Under the pieces are notes generated by a model that saw only the letters and a program-made list of their open reading frames with translations, made no database searches and was not told the origin of the DNA. From assembly GCF_002086455.1 (NCBI RefSeq), contig NZ_MVHC01000006.1, positions 62,001 to 126,000 on the forward strand: 64,000 nucleotides of DNA, in the 5' to 3' direction. Shown here piece after piece: positions 41,509 through 50,423 of the stretch; position 1 is the first letter of the stretch; every line of letters begins with the position of its first letter. Both the position numbers and the translations under genes were made by a program. This DNA comes from Mycolicibacter algericus DSM 45454 (lineage in GTDB: Bacteria > Actinomycetota > Actinomycetes > Mycobacteriales > Mycobacteriaceae).

Positions 41509-44210
41509 GCCGGCGCGCTCCGGGCGACCGCCGAGCGGACCGCCGCCAGGGCGGCGTCGATGCCGGCCGAGTCCTTGCCGGAGCCCTGCGCCAGGTCGGC
41601 TTTGCCGCCGCCCCGGCCGGCCACCGCGGCCGCCAGGTCTTTGACCAGATCATCGGCACGCAGCCCGAGTTCCTGTGCGGCGCTGTTGGTGGCGACCACA
41701 TAGGGCACGCTGCCCGGCGAATCCGCGGCAGGGTCGGCGATCAACACCACCACCGCGGGCTCCTCGCCGAGTTTGCCGCGGATGTCGCCGGCCATCGAAC
41801 GCAGATCGCCACCGCCGATACCACCGGACATTCGCTGCGCCACCAGGCGCACGTTACCGACTCGCTCAGCACCGCTGGCGGCATTTAAGGCAGCTGCGCG
41901 TGCACCGGCCAACCGGGCGCGCTCGAGTTCCTTCTCGGCGGCCCGCAGTCGCTCCACCAGGTTTGCCACCCGGGCGGGTACCTCCTCGGACGGCACCTTG
42001 AGCGAAGACGCCAGGCCGGCCATCAGCGCCCGCTCCTTGGCCAGGTGGCGGAACGAGTCCAGCCCGACGTAGGCCTCGACCCGGCGCACCCCGGATCCGA
42101 CCGACGATTCGCCGAGCAGGGTCACCGGGCCGATCTGCGCCGAGTTGTGCACGTGGGTGCCGCCGCACAACTCCAGCGAGAACGGCCCGCCGATCTCGAC
42201 GACCCGCACCCGATCGGGGTATTTCTCGCCGAACATCGCCATGGCGCCCATCGCCTTGGCCTTCTCGAGGTCTTCGTTGAAGGTGTGCACCTCGAAGTCG
42301 GCCTGCACCGCCTCGTTGGTCACCTCTTCGACTTCCCGGCGCTGCTCGTCGCTCAGTGGGCCCTGCCAGTTGAAGTCGAACCGTAGATAGCCCGGCCGGT
42401 TCAACGAGCCGGCCTGAACGGCGTTGGGACCCAACACTTGCCGCAACGCGGCATGCACCATGTGGGTGCCGGAGTGGCCCTGGGTGGCGCCCTTGCGCCA
42501 GGCCGGATCCACGGCGGCGGTGACGGTGTCACCCTCCACGAACTCGCCGGACTCCACGTTGACCCGGTGCACGAACAGCGTTTGGGCGATCTTCTGCACA
42601 TCGGTGACGGCGGCCTTGGCCGCCCCGCCGCTGATCGTGCCGACGTCGGCGATCTGCCCGCCCGACTCGGCGTACAGCGGCGTGCGGTCCAGCACCAACT
42701 CGACCCGGTCCGGCACCTCGCCGCGGCCCGCGCGCGCCACCACGGGCACCCGCTTGCCGTCCACGAAGATCCCGAGAATCCTTGCCTCCGAGCTCAACTC
42801 CTCGAAGCCGGTGAACTCGGTCGGTCCGGCGTCGACCAGTTCGCGGTAGGCACTCAGGTCGGCGTGGGCGTGCTTGCGGGCCGCAGCGTCGGCCTTGGCG
42901 CGGGCTCGCTGCTGGGCCATCAGTTCCCGGAAACCGATCTCATCGACGGTCAGGCCGGCCTCGGCCGCCATCTCCAGGGTCAGCTCGATCGGGAAACCGT
43001 AGGTGTCGTGCAGGGTGAAGGCGTCGGTGCCCGACAGCACGGTGGTTCCGGAGGACTTGGTGGCCTGTGCGGCGTCGTCGAACAACCGTGACCCTGAAGC
43101 CAGGGTGCGGTTGAACGCGGTCTCCTCGGCGACGGCGATGCGGCTGATCCGGTCGAAGTCGGTGACCAGTTCGGGATAGGACGGCCCCATCGCGTCGCGA
43201 ACGGTCACCATCAGCTCCCCCACGATGGGGCCTTCGATGCCCAGCAGCTTGGCCGAGCGGATCACCCGGCGCAACAGGCGGCGCAGCACGTAGCCGCGGC
43301 CGTCGTTGCCCGGACTCACCCCGTCGCCGATCAGGATCGCCGCGGTGCGGGAGTGGTCGGCGATGACCCGGTAGCGCACGTCATCTTGGGGCGCGTCGGG
43401 GTTTCCGTAGGGGCGCGGGGCGCGCTCGGCGACCACATCGATGACCGGCCGCAGCAGGTCGGTCTCATAGACGTTGTGCACACCCTGCAGCAGAAACGCG
43501 ACCCGCTCGACACCCATCCCGGTGTCGATGTTCTTGCGCGGCAAGGGCCCCAGGATTTCGAAGTCCTCCTTGCCGGTGCCCTCGCCGCGCTCGTTCTGCA
43601 TGAACACCAGGTTCCAGATCTCGATGTAGCGGTCCTCGTTGGCGATGGGGCCGCCGCCGACACCGAACTCGGGGCCGCGGTCGAAGTAGATCTCCGATGA
43701 CGGGCCGCAGGGCCCGGGAATGCCCATCGACCAGTAGTTGTCGGCCATCCCGCGGCGCTGAATCCGCTCGGCCGGCAACCCGGCGATCTCCTGCCACAGT
43801 TCCATGGCCTCGTCGTCGTCGAAGTAGACCGTGGCCCAGATCCGTTCCGGGTCCAGGCCGTAGCCGCCCTGCTCGACGCTGTTCGTCAGCAGCGTCCAGG
43901 CCAGCTCGATCGCCCCGCGCTTGAAGTAGTCACCGAACGAGAAGTTGCCGGCCATCTGAAAGAAGGTGTTGTGCCGGGTGGTGATACCCACCTCGTCGAT
44001 GTCCGGGGTGCGGATGCATTTCTGGATGCTGGTGGCGGTGGCATAGGGCGGGGTCTGCTGCCCCAGGAAGTAGGGCACGAACTGCACCATGCCGGCGTTG
44101 ATGAACAGCAGGTTGGGGTCATCGAGGATGACCGAAGCGCTGGGCACCTCGGTGTGGCCCGCCTTCACGAAGTGATCGAGGAAGCGTTTCCTGATCTCGT
44201 GTGTCTGCAC
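41505..44210 (-). CDS. alaS: Alanyl-tRNA synthetase
   Basis: Charges tRNA-Ala; class II synthetase. 901 residues with the aminoacylation domain ([44 protein letters not shown]), the editing domain with zinc ligands HSGTHMVH and CGGTHV, and the C-terminal DHHA1 oligomerisation domain ([14 protein letters not shown]). The GTG at 44210 starts [14 protein letters not shown], which matches M. tuberculosis AlaS; an in-frame start 30 nt upstream is not supported by homology. Confidence 0.98.
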   Translation of the reverse strand: MQTHEIRKRFLDHFVKAGHTEVPSASVILDDPNLLFINAGMVQFVPYFLGQQTPPYATATSIQKCIRTPDIDEVGITTRHNTFFQMAGNFSFGDYFKRGAIELAWTLLTNSVEQGGYGLDPERIWATVYFDDDEAMELWQEIAGLPAERIQRRGMADNYWSMGIPGPCGPSSEIYFDRGPEFGVGGGPIANEDRYIEIWNLVFMQNERGEGTGKEDFEILGPLPRKNIDTGMGVERVAFLLQGVHNVYETDLLRPVIDVVAERAPRPYGNPDAPQDDVRYRVIADHSRTAAILIGDGVSPGNDGRGYVLRRLLRRVIRSAKLLGIEGPIVGELMVTVRDAMGPSYPELVTDFDRISRIAVAEETAFNRTLASGSRLFDDAAQATKSSGTTVLSGTDAFTLHDTYGFPIELTLEMAAEAGLTVDEIGFRELMAQQRARAKADAAARKHAHADLSAYRELVDAGPTEFTGFEELSSEARILGIFVDGKRVPVVARAGRGEVPDRVELVLDRTPLYAESGGQIADVGTISGGAAKAAVTDVQKIAQTLFVHRVNVESGEFVEGDTVTAAVDPAWRKGATQGHSGTHMVHAALRQVLGPNAVQAGSLNRPGYLRFDFNWQGPLSDEQRREVEEVTNEAVQADFEVHTFNEDLEKAKAMGAMAMFGEKYPDRVRVVEIGGPFSLELCGGTHVHNSAQIGPVTLLGESSVGSGVRRVEAYVGLDSFRHLAKERALMAGLASSLKVPSEEVPARVANLVERLRAAEKELERARLAGARAAALNAASGAERVGNVRLVAQRMSGGIGGGDLRSMAGDIRGKLGEEPAVVVLIADPAADSPGSVPYVVATNSAAQELGLRADDLVKDLAAAVAGRGGGKADLAQGSGKDSAGIDAALAAVRSAVARSAPA

Positions 44211-44303
44211 TCTAAAGTCGCTTTCCCGCCGTTGTCGCACCTATTGGACGGCCCTACAGTACCGGTCTGCCGGTCACCGTCTTGACGCCAAGAGGGTGCG
44301 GGT

Positions 44304-44708
44304 TCAGGCGCTGTTGAGGAAACTCAGCCGCACCGACCGTCGCGGGTTGTCCCGGTTGAGGTCGACCAGCACCACCGACTGCCAGACACCGAGCAGTGGC
44401 TCGCCGCCGGCCACCGGCACCGTGATGGAGGGCGCGACGATCGCCGGCATGACATGGTCGGCGCCGTGCCCCGGCGACCCGTGGGCGTGCCGGTAGCGGT
44501 CATCGCGTGGCAGCAGCCGCTCCAGGGTGTCGACGAGGTCGGCGTCGGAGCCGGCCCCGGTCTCGATGATCGCCACCCCGGCCGTCGCGTGCGGCACGAA
44601 CACGTTGCACAACCCGTCACCGTGCCCGGCGCAGAACGACCGCACCTGGTCGGTGAGGTCCACGGTGCGGCGCCGGGAGGTGTCGACGTCGAGCACTTCG
44701 GTGTTCAT
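44304..44708 (-). CDS. YjbQ/UPF0047 family protein (Rv2556c-like)
   Basis: 134 residues of the YjbQ family, for which thiamine-phosphate synthase side activity has been reported; the physiological role is unclear. Family features are VFVPHATAGVAIIE (conserved His), the HGSPGHGADHVMPAIVAPS segment with clustered His residues and LGVWQSVVLVDLNRDNPRRS. The ATG start is at 44706-44708. It lies between alaS and the CitE-like gene, as expected from the alaS neighbourhood in M. tuberculosis. Confidence 0.92.
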   Translation of the reverse strand: MNTEVLDVDTSRRRTVDLTDQVRSFCAGHGDGLCNVFVPHATAGVAIIETGAGSDADLVDTLERLLPRDDRYRHAHGSPGHGADHVMPAIVAPSITVPVAGGEPLLGVWQSVVLVDLNRDNPRRSVRLSFLNSA

Positions 44709-44730
44709 GCCCTCCAGGTTACGGGCGCGT

Positions 44731-45642
44731 TCAGGCCGGCGAGCCGCCGTTGATGAGCGCGACCCGATCCAAGGTCCGCTGCGCCATCTTCACGTGCGCG
44801 GCATCAATGAGCACGCCTTCGACGCCGACCGCGCCCAGTCCCCTGGCCTCGGCCTCGCGGTAGGCGGCCATGTTGCGTTCGGCCAACGCGATCTCGTCGG
44901 CGGTGGGCGCAAAAACGGCGTTGGCCACCGCAATCTGATCGGGGTGGATCGCCCACTTGCCGGTGTAGCCGTACAGCGAGGACCGGCGGGCCTCGGTTTC
45001 GTAACCGGCCAGGTCGGCGTAGTCCGGGTAGGGCGAGTCGATCGCCTCGATGCCGGCGATGCGGGCGGCGACCAGCACCTTGTTGCGGGCGTAGTGCCAG
45101 AAGTCACCGGGGTAGTCGCCCAGCGGGACGAAGTTGGTGTCCACCCGGGCACCCTGCGACAGTGAGAAGTCGCCGACGCCGAAGATCAGCGCGTCGATCC
45201 GTGGGCTGGCCGTGGCAATCTGCTCGGCGTTGGCCAGCCCCTCGACCTCCTCGATGAGCACTTCGAGGCGGATCTTGCGCTCGAGGCCGAGTTTCGCCTC
45301 CAGCTGGGTGAGCAGCAGATCCACCCACCACACGTCGCGGGCGGTGCAGGCCTTGGGCACCACGATGGTGTCGAGGTTGCGTCCGGCGGCGGTGACGACC
45401 TCGATGATGTCGTCGTGGCACCACACGGTGTCCAGGCCGTTGATGCGGATGGCTCGCGCGGTGCGCCCCCAGTCCAGTTCGTTGAGGGCGGTGATCACCT
45501 TGGCCCGGGCGGCTACCTTGTGGGCGGGCGCGGTGGCATCCTCCAGGTCCAGGAAAACCAGGTCGGCATCCGAGGCCGCAGCCTTGGCGAACATGTTGTC
45601 GTTGGCGGCCGGCACGGCCAGTTCGGAACGACGCAACAGCAT
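44731..45642 (-). CDS. HpcH/HpaI-family CitE-like acyl-CoA lyase
   Basis: 303-residue TIM-barrel enzyme of the citrate lyase beta/malyl-CoA lyase family. Metal- and CoA-site features: LVFLDLEDATAP (Asp-Glu-Asp near residue 30), VVPKACT, LEVLIEEVEGLANAEQIA (Glu ligand), IFGVGDFSLSQG (Asp) and KWAIHPDQIAVANAVF. Probable reaction: reversible cleavage of a 3-hydroxyacyl-CoA such as malyl- or citramalyl-CoA. The adjacent CoA-transferase gene, 25 bp upstream in the same operon, could supply the CoA thioester. AAGGAG precedes the ATG. Confidence 0.87.
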   Translation of the reverse strand: MLLRRSELAVPAANDNMFAKAAASDADLVFLDLEDATAPAHKVAARAKVITALNELDWGRTARAIRINGLDTVWCHDDIIEVVTAAGRNLDTIVVPKACTARDVWWVDLLLTQLEAKLGLERKIRLEVLIEEVEGLANAEQIATASPRIDALIFGVGDFSLSQGARVDTNFVPLGDYPGDFWHYARNKVLVAARIAGIEAIDSPYPDYADLAGYETEARRSSLYGYTGKWAIHPDQIAVANAVFAPTADEIALAERNMAAYREAEARGLGAVGVEGVLIDAAHVKMAQRTLDRVALINGGSPA

Positions 45643-45667
45643 GAATTTGTCTCCTTGCGATTGGGAA

Positions 45668-46855
45668 TTACAGCACGCCGCGGGCGTGCAGGCCGTCGAT
45701 GTCGGATGGACTCAGGTCGAGGAGTTCGCGATAGACCTCGGCGTTGTGCTCGCCCAGTTGCGGCCCGAGGTGCTCGACGCGACCTTCGGTGTCGGAGAAC
45801 CGCGGCACCGGGGCCTGGACGGTCATGGCGCCGAGTTCGTCGTCGCCCACCTTGACGAACACCGCGCGGTGGGCAAGCTGCTCGTCGGCGACCAGGTCGG
45901 TGATGTCGTAGACCGCGGCGGCCGCAACCTGTTCGGTGTCGAAGACGCCCATGGCCTCGTCCAGGGTCTTGGTCGCCACCCAGTCGGCGACCACCCGGTC
46001 GACTTCGTGGGCCCGGGCCAGCCGGCGCTGCGGATCAGAGAAGTCGGCGTCATCGACCAGATCGGCGCGCCCGATCGCCCGGAACACCCGCAGCGCCAAC
46101 GCCGGTGAGCTGCCCGACATCGCCAGCCAGCGACCGTCTTTGGTGCGGTAGGTGTTGCGGGGTGCGGAGATATCCCAGCGGTTGCCGGCCCTCGTGGGCA
46201 CCAACCCGAGCTGGTCGTAGCCGAGCAGGGTCTGCTCCAGCAGCCGGGCCAGCGGGTCGATGAGGTTGACGTCGATCAGCTGACCGGCGGCCCCGTGCAC
46301 GTCACGGTGATACAGCGCCATCATCACCGCATAGGCGGCATTGAGCGACGCCACCCCGTCGGCAAGCATGAACGGCGGCAGGGTGGGCGGCCCGCCGGCC
46401 TCGCCGGTGATGTTGGCGAAGCCGCTCATCGCCTCCCCGAGCGTGCCGAAGCCGGGCCGTTCGCTCTTCGGGCCGGACAGGCCGTAGCCGGTGATGTGCA
46501 GCATCACGATGCGATCGTTGACCGCACGCAGCGCCTCGTAGTCGAGCCCCCAGCCGCGCAGCGTGGCCGGCCGGGTGTTGACGATCACCACGTCGGCATG
46601 CGCCACCAGCTTGCGGACCAGCTCCTGTCCCTCGGGCACCCGCAGGTTGGCGGTGACCGATCGCTTGTTGCGCGACACCGACTTCCACATCAGCCCGACG
46701 CCGTCGCGCTGGTGGCCCCAACCGCGGATCGGGTCGCCGGACCCGGGCTGCTCGACCTTGATCACGTCGGCGCCGAATTCGCCGAGATAGGTCGCCACCA
46801 GCGGCGCCGCGGCCAGTGTCGCCAGGTCGAGCACCCGGATCCCGTGCAGCATCAT
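45668..46855 (-). CDS. Class III (CaiB/BaiF) acyl-CoA transferase
   Basis: 395 residues of the formyl-CoA transferase family: GIRVLDLATLAAAPLVATYL, GEFGADVIKVEQPGSGDPIR, VIVNTRPATLRGWGLDY, and the likely catalytic Asp166 in FMLADGVASLNAAY. It should move CoA from a donor thioester to a free carboxylic acid. The start overlaps the stop of the LLM monooxygenase gene. Together with the CitE-like lyase it looks like an activate-and-cleave module for a branched or dicarboxylic acid. Confidence 0.9.
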   Translation of the reverse strand: MMLHGIRVLDLATLAAAPLVATYLGEFGADVIKVEQPGSGDPIRGWGHQRDGVGLMWKSVSRNKRSVTANLRVPEGQELVRKLVAHADVVIVNTRPATLRGWGLDYEALRAVNDRIVMLHITGYGLSGPKSERPGFGTLGEAMSGFANITGEAGGPPTLPPFMLADGVASLNAAYAVMMALYHRDVHGAAGQLIDVNLIDPLARLLEQTLLGYDQLGLVPTRAGNRWDISAPRNTYRTKDGRWLAMSGSSPALALRVFRAIGRADLVDDADFSDPQRRLARAHEVDRVVADWVATKTLDEAMGVFDTEQVAAAAVYDITDLVADEQLAHRAVFVKVGDDELGAMTVQAPVPRFSDTEGRVEHLGPQLGEHNAEVYRELLDLSPSDIDGLHARGVL

Positions 46856-48201
46856 GCCGCGGTCAGACCCGGCCGGGCCAGACCCAGGTGCTCGCGCAAT
46901 GTGGCGCCGCGGTACTCGGTGCGGAACAGCCCGCGCCGCTGCAACTCCGGGACCACCATGCGCACCACGTCCTCATAGGCCCCCGGTGAATGCGTTGCCG
47001 CCAGCACGAATCCGTCACAGGCGCCGCCGTGGAACCACTCCTCCATCTGGTCGGCGACCTGGGTTCCAGTGCCGACGAAGCGCGGGCCCTGCAGCAGGGT
47101 GGCGCGGTGCCCGGCCAGATCACGCAGCGTGATGTCGTCGCCGATGTGGGCGCGCAGGTTCTGTACCAGCCCGCGGATGCCCGAGACCGAGGTGATCAGG
47201 TCGTCGGTGATCGGTTCGTCCAGGTGGTGCTGGGCGAAGTCGTAGTTCATCAGCTCGGAAAGCAGTGTCAGCGAGGCCATCGGGTCGACCAGGTCGTTGA
47301 GGAAGACCTGCTCGCGATGCTTGGCGTGGTCCTCGGACTCGCCCACCACGGCGTAGGCCATCGGGCACAGTTTCACCGAGGCCGGGTCGCGTCCGGCGTC
47401 GGCGATGCGCTGCTTCTGATCGGCGTAGTGACTGCGGGCCACCTCGAGTCCCGGATCCCCGGTGAAGATCAGATCCGCCCAGCGGGAGGCGAATTCGCGG
47501 CCCCTGCCGGACGAGCCGGCCTGGATGATTACCGGCCGGCCCTGCGGGGTGCGCGGCACGGTCAGCGGACCGCGCACCGAGAAATACTCGCCTTCGTGCC
47601 GCAGCTCGTGCACCTTGTCCGGGTCGGCGTAGAAACCGCGGGCACGGTCGGCCACGATCGCGTCGTCCTCCCAGGTGTCCCATAATCCGGCCACCACGTC
47701 GAGGAACTCGTCGGCGCGGTCGTAGCGCTCGTCGTGGCTCAGATGACTTGTCAGGCCGTGGTTCTGCGCTTCGCCGTCGTTGACGGAGGTGACCACGTTC
47801 CACGCCGCGCGCCCCGCCGACAGGTGATCGAGGGTGGCGAAGGTGCGTGCGACGTGAAACGGCGCGTAGTAGGTGGTGGAGTACGTCGCGCCCAACCCGA
47901 TCCGCGAGGTGGCCTGAGCCAGCACGCCGAGCACGGTCGACAGATCCAGCTTCACCGGCCGCGCCCCGTAGCGCACCGCGTCGGCGACCGCTCCGCCGTA
48001 GATGGCCGGCATGGCCAGTCGGTCGTCGAAGAACATCAGATCGAAGCAGCCCTCCTCGAGCTGCCGGCCGATCTTGGCGTAGTAGGAGGCGTCGAGATAG
48101 CCGTGTTCGGTGGCGGGGTGGCGCCACGACCCGGCGTACACCGAGGCGTTGCCGGCTTGCATGAAGGCGACAAGCGCCATCTGGTCGGTTCGGGAAGTCA
48201 T
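46852..48201 (-). CDS. FMNH2-dependent monooxygenase of the NtaA/SnaA/DszA family
   Basis: 449 residues, luciferase-like fold. The subfamily pattern is clear: MALVAFMQAGNASVYAGSWR, DLMFFDDRLAMP, LDHLSAGRAAWNVVTSVNDG and GRPVIIQAGSSGRGREFASR. Characterised relatives oxidise nitrilotriacetate, EDTA, dibenzothiophene sulfone or related small molecules, using reduced flavin from a separate reductase (none nearby). It is first in a three-gene operon with the CoA-transferase and the lyase, and divergent from a GntR gene. Confidence 0.9.
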   Translation of the reverse strand: MTSRTDQMALVAFMQAGNASVYAGSWRHPATEHGYLDASYYAKIGRQLEEGCFDLMFFDDRLAMPAIYGGAVADAVRYGARPVKLDLSTVLGVLAQATSRIGLGATYSTTYYAPFHVARTFATLDHLSAGRAAWNVVTSVNDGEAQNHGLTSHLSHDERYDRADEFLDVVAGLWDTWEDDAIVADRARGFYADPDKVHELRHEGEYFSVRGPLTVPRTPQGRPVIIQAGSSGRGREFASRWADLIFTGDPGLEVARSHYADQKQRIADAGRDPASVKLCPMAYAVVGESEDHAKHREQVFLNDLVDPMASLTLLSELMNYDFAQHHLDEPITDDLITSVSGIRGLVQNLRAHIGDDITLRDLAGHRATLLQGPRFVGTGTQVADQMEEWFHGGACDGFVLAATHSPGAYEDVVRMVVPELQRRGLFRTEYRGATLREHLGLARPGLTAA

Positions 48202-48203
48202 GA

Positions 48204-48236
48204 TTGATATCTACCATCTGATATATCAGATATCAA
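48204..48236. promoter_or_regulatory. GntR operator in the divergent gap: nested palindromes
   Basis: ATCTGATATATCAGAT (48216-48231) is a perfect 16-bp palindrome. It is embedded in a second dyad whose arms TTGATATCT (48204-48212) and AGATATCAA (48228-48236) are also perfect. The 50-bp gap separates the LLM monooxygenase and gntR start codons, so one protein could control both directions. The GntR/FadR product of 48252 is the natural ligand. Confidence 0.8.
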
Positions 48237-48251
48237 CGTTTAGATTTTGTG

Positions 48252-48926
48252 ATGTGTACCATTCCTGCCGTGACGGCCAACAATGTCGACATCGGGGGCA
48301 CGGTGCGCGAGCGCGCCGCCCGTGAGCTGCGCAACCGGATCCTCACCGGCGAGCTGGCCCCCGGCACCCGCCTTGACCTCGACGCCATCACCGCGGAGTT
48401 CGCCACCAGCCGCACCCCCGTTCGCGAGGCGCTGCTCGAGCTGTCCTACGAGGGGCTGGTGCAGGTCGCTCCCCGCAGCGGCGTCACGGTGATCGGGATC
48501 CGCCCCGAGGACGTGCTGGACAGCTTCACCATCCTGGGCGTGCTGACCGGCCAGGCCGCAGCATGGGCCGCCGAGCGCCTCACCCCCGACGACGTCGCGC
48601 ACCTGCGGACATTGGCCGCCGATGTCGAAGCGCTACGCGGCTCCGATCGCATCGGCGACGCGAACTGGCAGTTCCACCAGGAGATTCACCGGGCCGCCCA
48701 CTCGCCGCAACTGCTGATACAGATCCGGCATGCCGCGCGGGTGGTGCCGACCAACTTCCTCACGGTGTTTCCCGAGCACGAACACCATTCACTCGAGGAT
48801 CACCAGAAGCTGGTCGCCGCACTGGCCGAGCGCGACGGCGAGGCGGCTCGTGCCATCGCCGAGCGGCACGTCCTGGACGCCGGGCGCTCGCTGGCCGACT
48901 GGCTCGGCCAGACCGCCGCCGGCTGA
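48252..48926 (+). CDS. GntR-family (FadR/FCD) regulator of the divergent catabolic operon
   Basis: 224 residues: winged helix-turn-helix at about 15-80 (RERAARELRNRILTGELAPG, then TRLDLDAITAEFATSRTPVR), and an all-helical FCD domain with the metal/ligand histidines seen in NWQFHQEIHRAAHS, EHEHHSLEDHQKLV and AERHVLDAGR. The start is uncertain: ATG 48252, GTG 48249 and GTG 48270 are all in frame; a TAGATT box at 48241-48246 favours the first two. It most likely represses the three-gene operon through the palindromes at 48204-48236. Confidence 0.9.
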   Translation: MCTIPAVTANNVDIGGTVRERAARELRNRILTGELAPGTRLDLDAITAEFATSRTPVREALLELSYEGLVQVAPRSGVTVIGIRPEDVLDSFTILGVLTGQAAAWAAERLTPDDVAHLRTLAADVEALRGSDRIGDANWQFHQEIHRAAHSPQLLIQIRHAARVVPTNFLTVFPEHEHHSLEDHQKLVAALAERDGEAARAIAERHVLDAGRSLADWLGQTAAG

Positions 48927-48981
48927 CACCGCGTGTTTGCCGGCCATCCACCGTGGCGGGCCGGCGCCGGTCGCCGCGGGC

Positions 48982-50334
48982 TCAGCCCCGGCGGCGAATG
49001 ATCGCCCGCAACTTCTGTAGGCGCCCGCCGATCTCGCGCTCGACGCCCCGCGCAGTGGGCTGGTAGTAGTCGGCGCCGACCAGATCATCGGGCGGATACT
49101 GTTGTGGCACAACACCATCAGGGTGGTCGTGGGCGTAGCGGTAGCCGACCGCGTTGCCCAGCGCCTGCGCCCCCGAATAGTGCCCGTCGCGCAGGTGCGC
49201 GGGCACCGCCCCGGCCTTACCGGCTTTGATATCGGCCATCGCCGCACCCAGCGCGGTGGTCACCGCGTTGGATTTCGGCGCCGTCGCCAGGTGCACGGTG
49301 GCATGCGCGAGCGTGAGCTGAGCTTCGGGCATGCCGATCAGCGCCACGGTCTGCGCGGCGGCGACCGCGGTGGGCAGCGCGGTCGGGTCGGCCATCCCGA
49401 TGTCCTCGCTGGCCAGGATCATCAGCCGCCGGGCGATGAACCGCGGATCCTCCCCCGCGGTCAGCATCCGGGCCAGGTAGTGCAGCGCGGCATCGACGTC
49501 GGAGCCGCGCACGCTCTTGATGAACGCGCTGATCACGTCGTAGTGCTGGTCGCCGTCGCGGTCGTAGCGCACCGCAGCCTGGTCCAGGGAGGCTTCCACA
49601 GTTTCGACGGTGACCTGGTGGCCCTCAGCCACCCCTTCAGCGGCAACCTCCAGAGCGGTCAGGGCACGGCGGGCGTCCCCGGCGGCCAGCCGCACCAGCA
49701 GGTCGACGGCCTCGGGCGCCACCTCGACCCGCCCGCCCAGCCCGCGCTCATCGGCGATGGCGCGGCCCACCACGGCGGCGATGTCCTCGGGGCCCAAGGG
49801 GCGCAGTTGCAGGATCAGCGACCTGCTCAGCAGCGGGGCGACCACCGAGAACGACGGGTTCTCGGTGGTGGCGGCCACCAGCAGCACCACCCGGTTCTCG
49901 ACGGCGGCCAGCAGTGCGTCCTGCTGGGTCTTGGAGAACCGGTGCACCTCATCGATGAACAGCACGGTCTGCTCGCCGTAGGCCGCCGCGCGTCGGGCGG
50001 TGTCGATGACGGCGCGTACCTCTTTGACCCCGGCGCTCAGCGCCGACAGCGCCTCGAAGCGGCGGCCGGTGGCCCCGGAGATCAACGAGGCCAGCGTGGT
50101 CTTGCCGGTACCGGGGGGTCCGTAGAGGATGACCGACGCCGCACCCGAACCGTCCACCAGCCGGCGCAGCGGGGAACCCGGGCCCAGCAGATGGTCCTGG
50201 CCGACCACCTCGTCGAGCGAGGCCGGGCGCATCCGCACCGCCAACGGCGTGGGGGTGCCAGCGCCGGGCCCGGAGGATTCGGGCGCCGGAGCGCCGGTCA
50301 GGTCGAACAGGCCGTCGGACACGCCTTCAGGCAT
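48982..50334 (-). CDS. rarA: Replication-associated recombination ATPase RarA/MgsA
   Basis: 450-residue AAA+ ATPase acting at stalled replication forks. [20 protein letters not shown] opens the ATPase domain; Walker A is [12 protein letters not shown], Walker [11 protein letters not shown], sensor 1 [10 protein letters not shown]. The C-terminal oligomerisation domain includes [20 protein letters not shown] and [20 protein letters not shown]. Same neighbourhood as Rv2559c. The long opposite-strand reading frame across this gene is a shadow. Confidence 0.95.
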   Translation of the reverse strand: MPEGVSDGLFDLTGAPAPESSGPGAGTPTPLAVRMRPASLDEVVGQDHLLGPGSPLRRLVDGSGAASVILYGPPGTGKTTLASLISGATGRRFEALSALSAGVKEVRAVIDTARRAAAYGEQTVLFIDEVHRFSKTQQDALLAAVENRVVLLVAATTENPSFSVVAPLLSRSLILQLRPLGPEDIAAVVGRAIADERGLGGRVEVAPEAVDLLVRLAAGDARRALTALEVAAEGVAEGHQVTVETVEASLDQAAVRYDRDGDQHYDVISAFIKSVRGSDVDAALHYLARMLTAGEDPRFIARRLMILASEDIGMADPTALPTAVAAAQTVALIGMPEAQLTLAHATVHLATAPKSNAVTTALGAAMADIKAGKAGAVPAHLRDGHYSGAQALGNAVGYRYAHDHPDGVVPQQYPPDDLVGADYYQPTARGVEREIGGRLQKLRAIIRRRG

Positions 50335-50402
50335 ACCACGCGCGGCTCGGATCCGGCGCCAGCCGGGTGCCGGATGTTCGGCCGGATGTCAGCCTGCTCG
50401 GG

Positions 50403-50423
50403 TATACTCGAACACATGTTCGA
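50403..50423 (+). promoter_or_regulatory. LexA SOS box overlapping a leaderless promoter and start codon
   Basis: TCGAACACATGTTCGA (50408-50423) is an exact match to the mycobacterial SOS consensus TCGAAC-N4-GTTCGA. A TATACT -10 box lies at 50403-50408 and the ATG at 50416 is inside the SOS box, 7 nt after the -10. LexA bound here would cover both the -10 and the transcription start. Confidence 0.9.

Noticed and set aside
49102..50400. Long plus-strand open frame running into the DUF222/HNH gene
   Set aside because: It lies opposite rarA, has His/Gln/Gly/Arg-rich shadow composition and no family motifs; the real gene starts at 50416 with a promoter, SOS box and homology.
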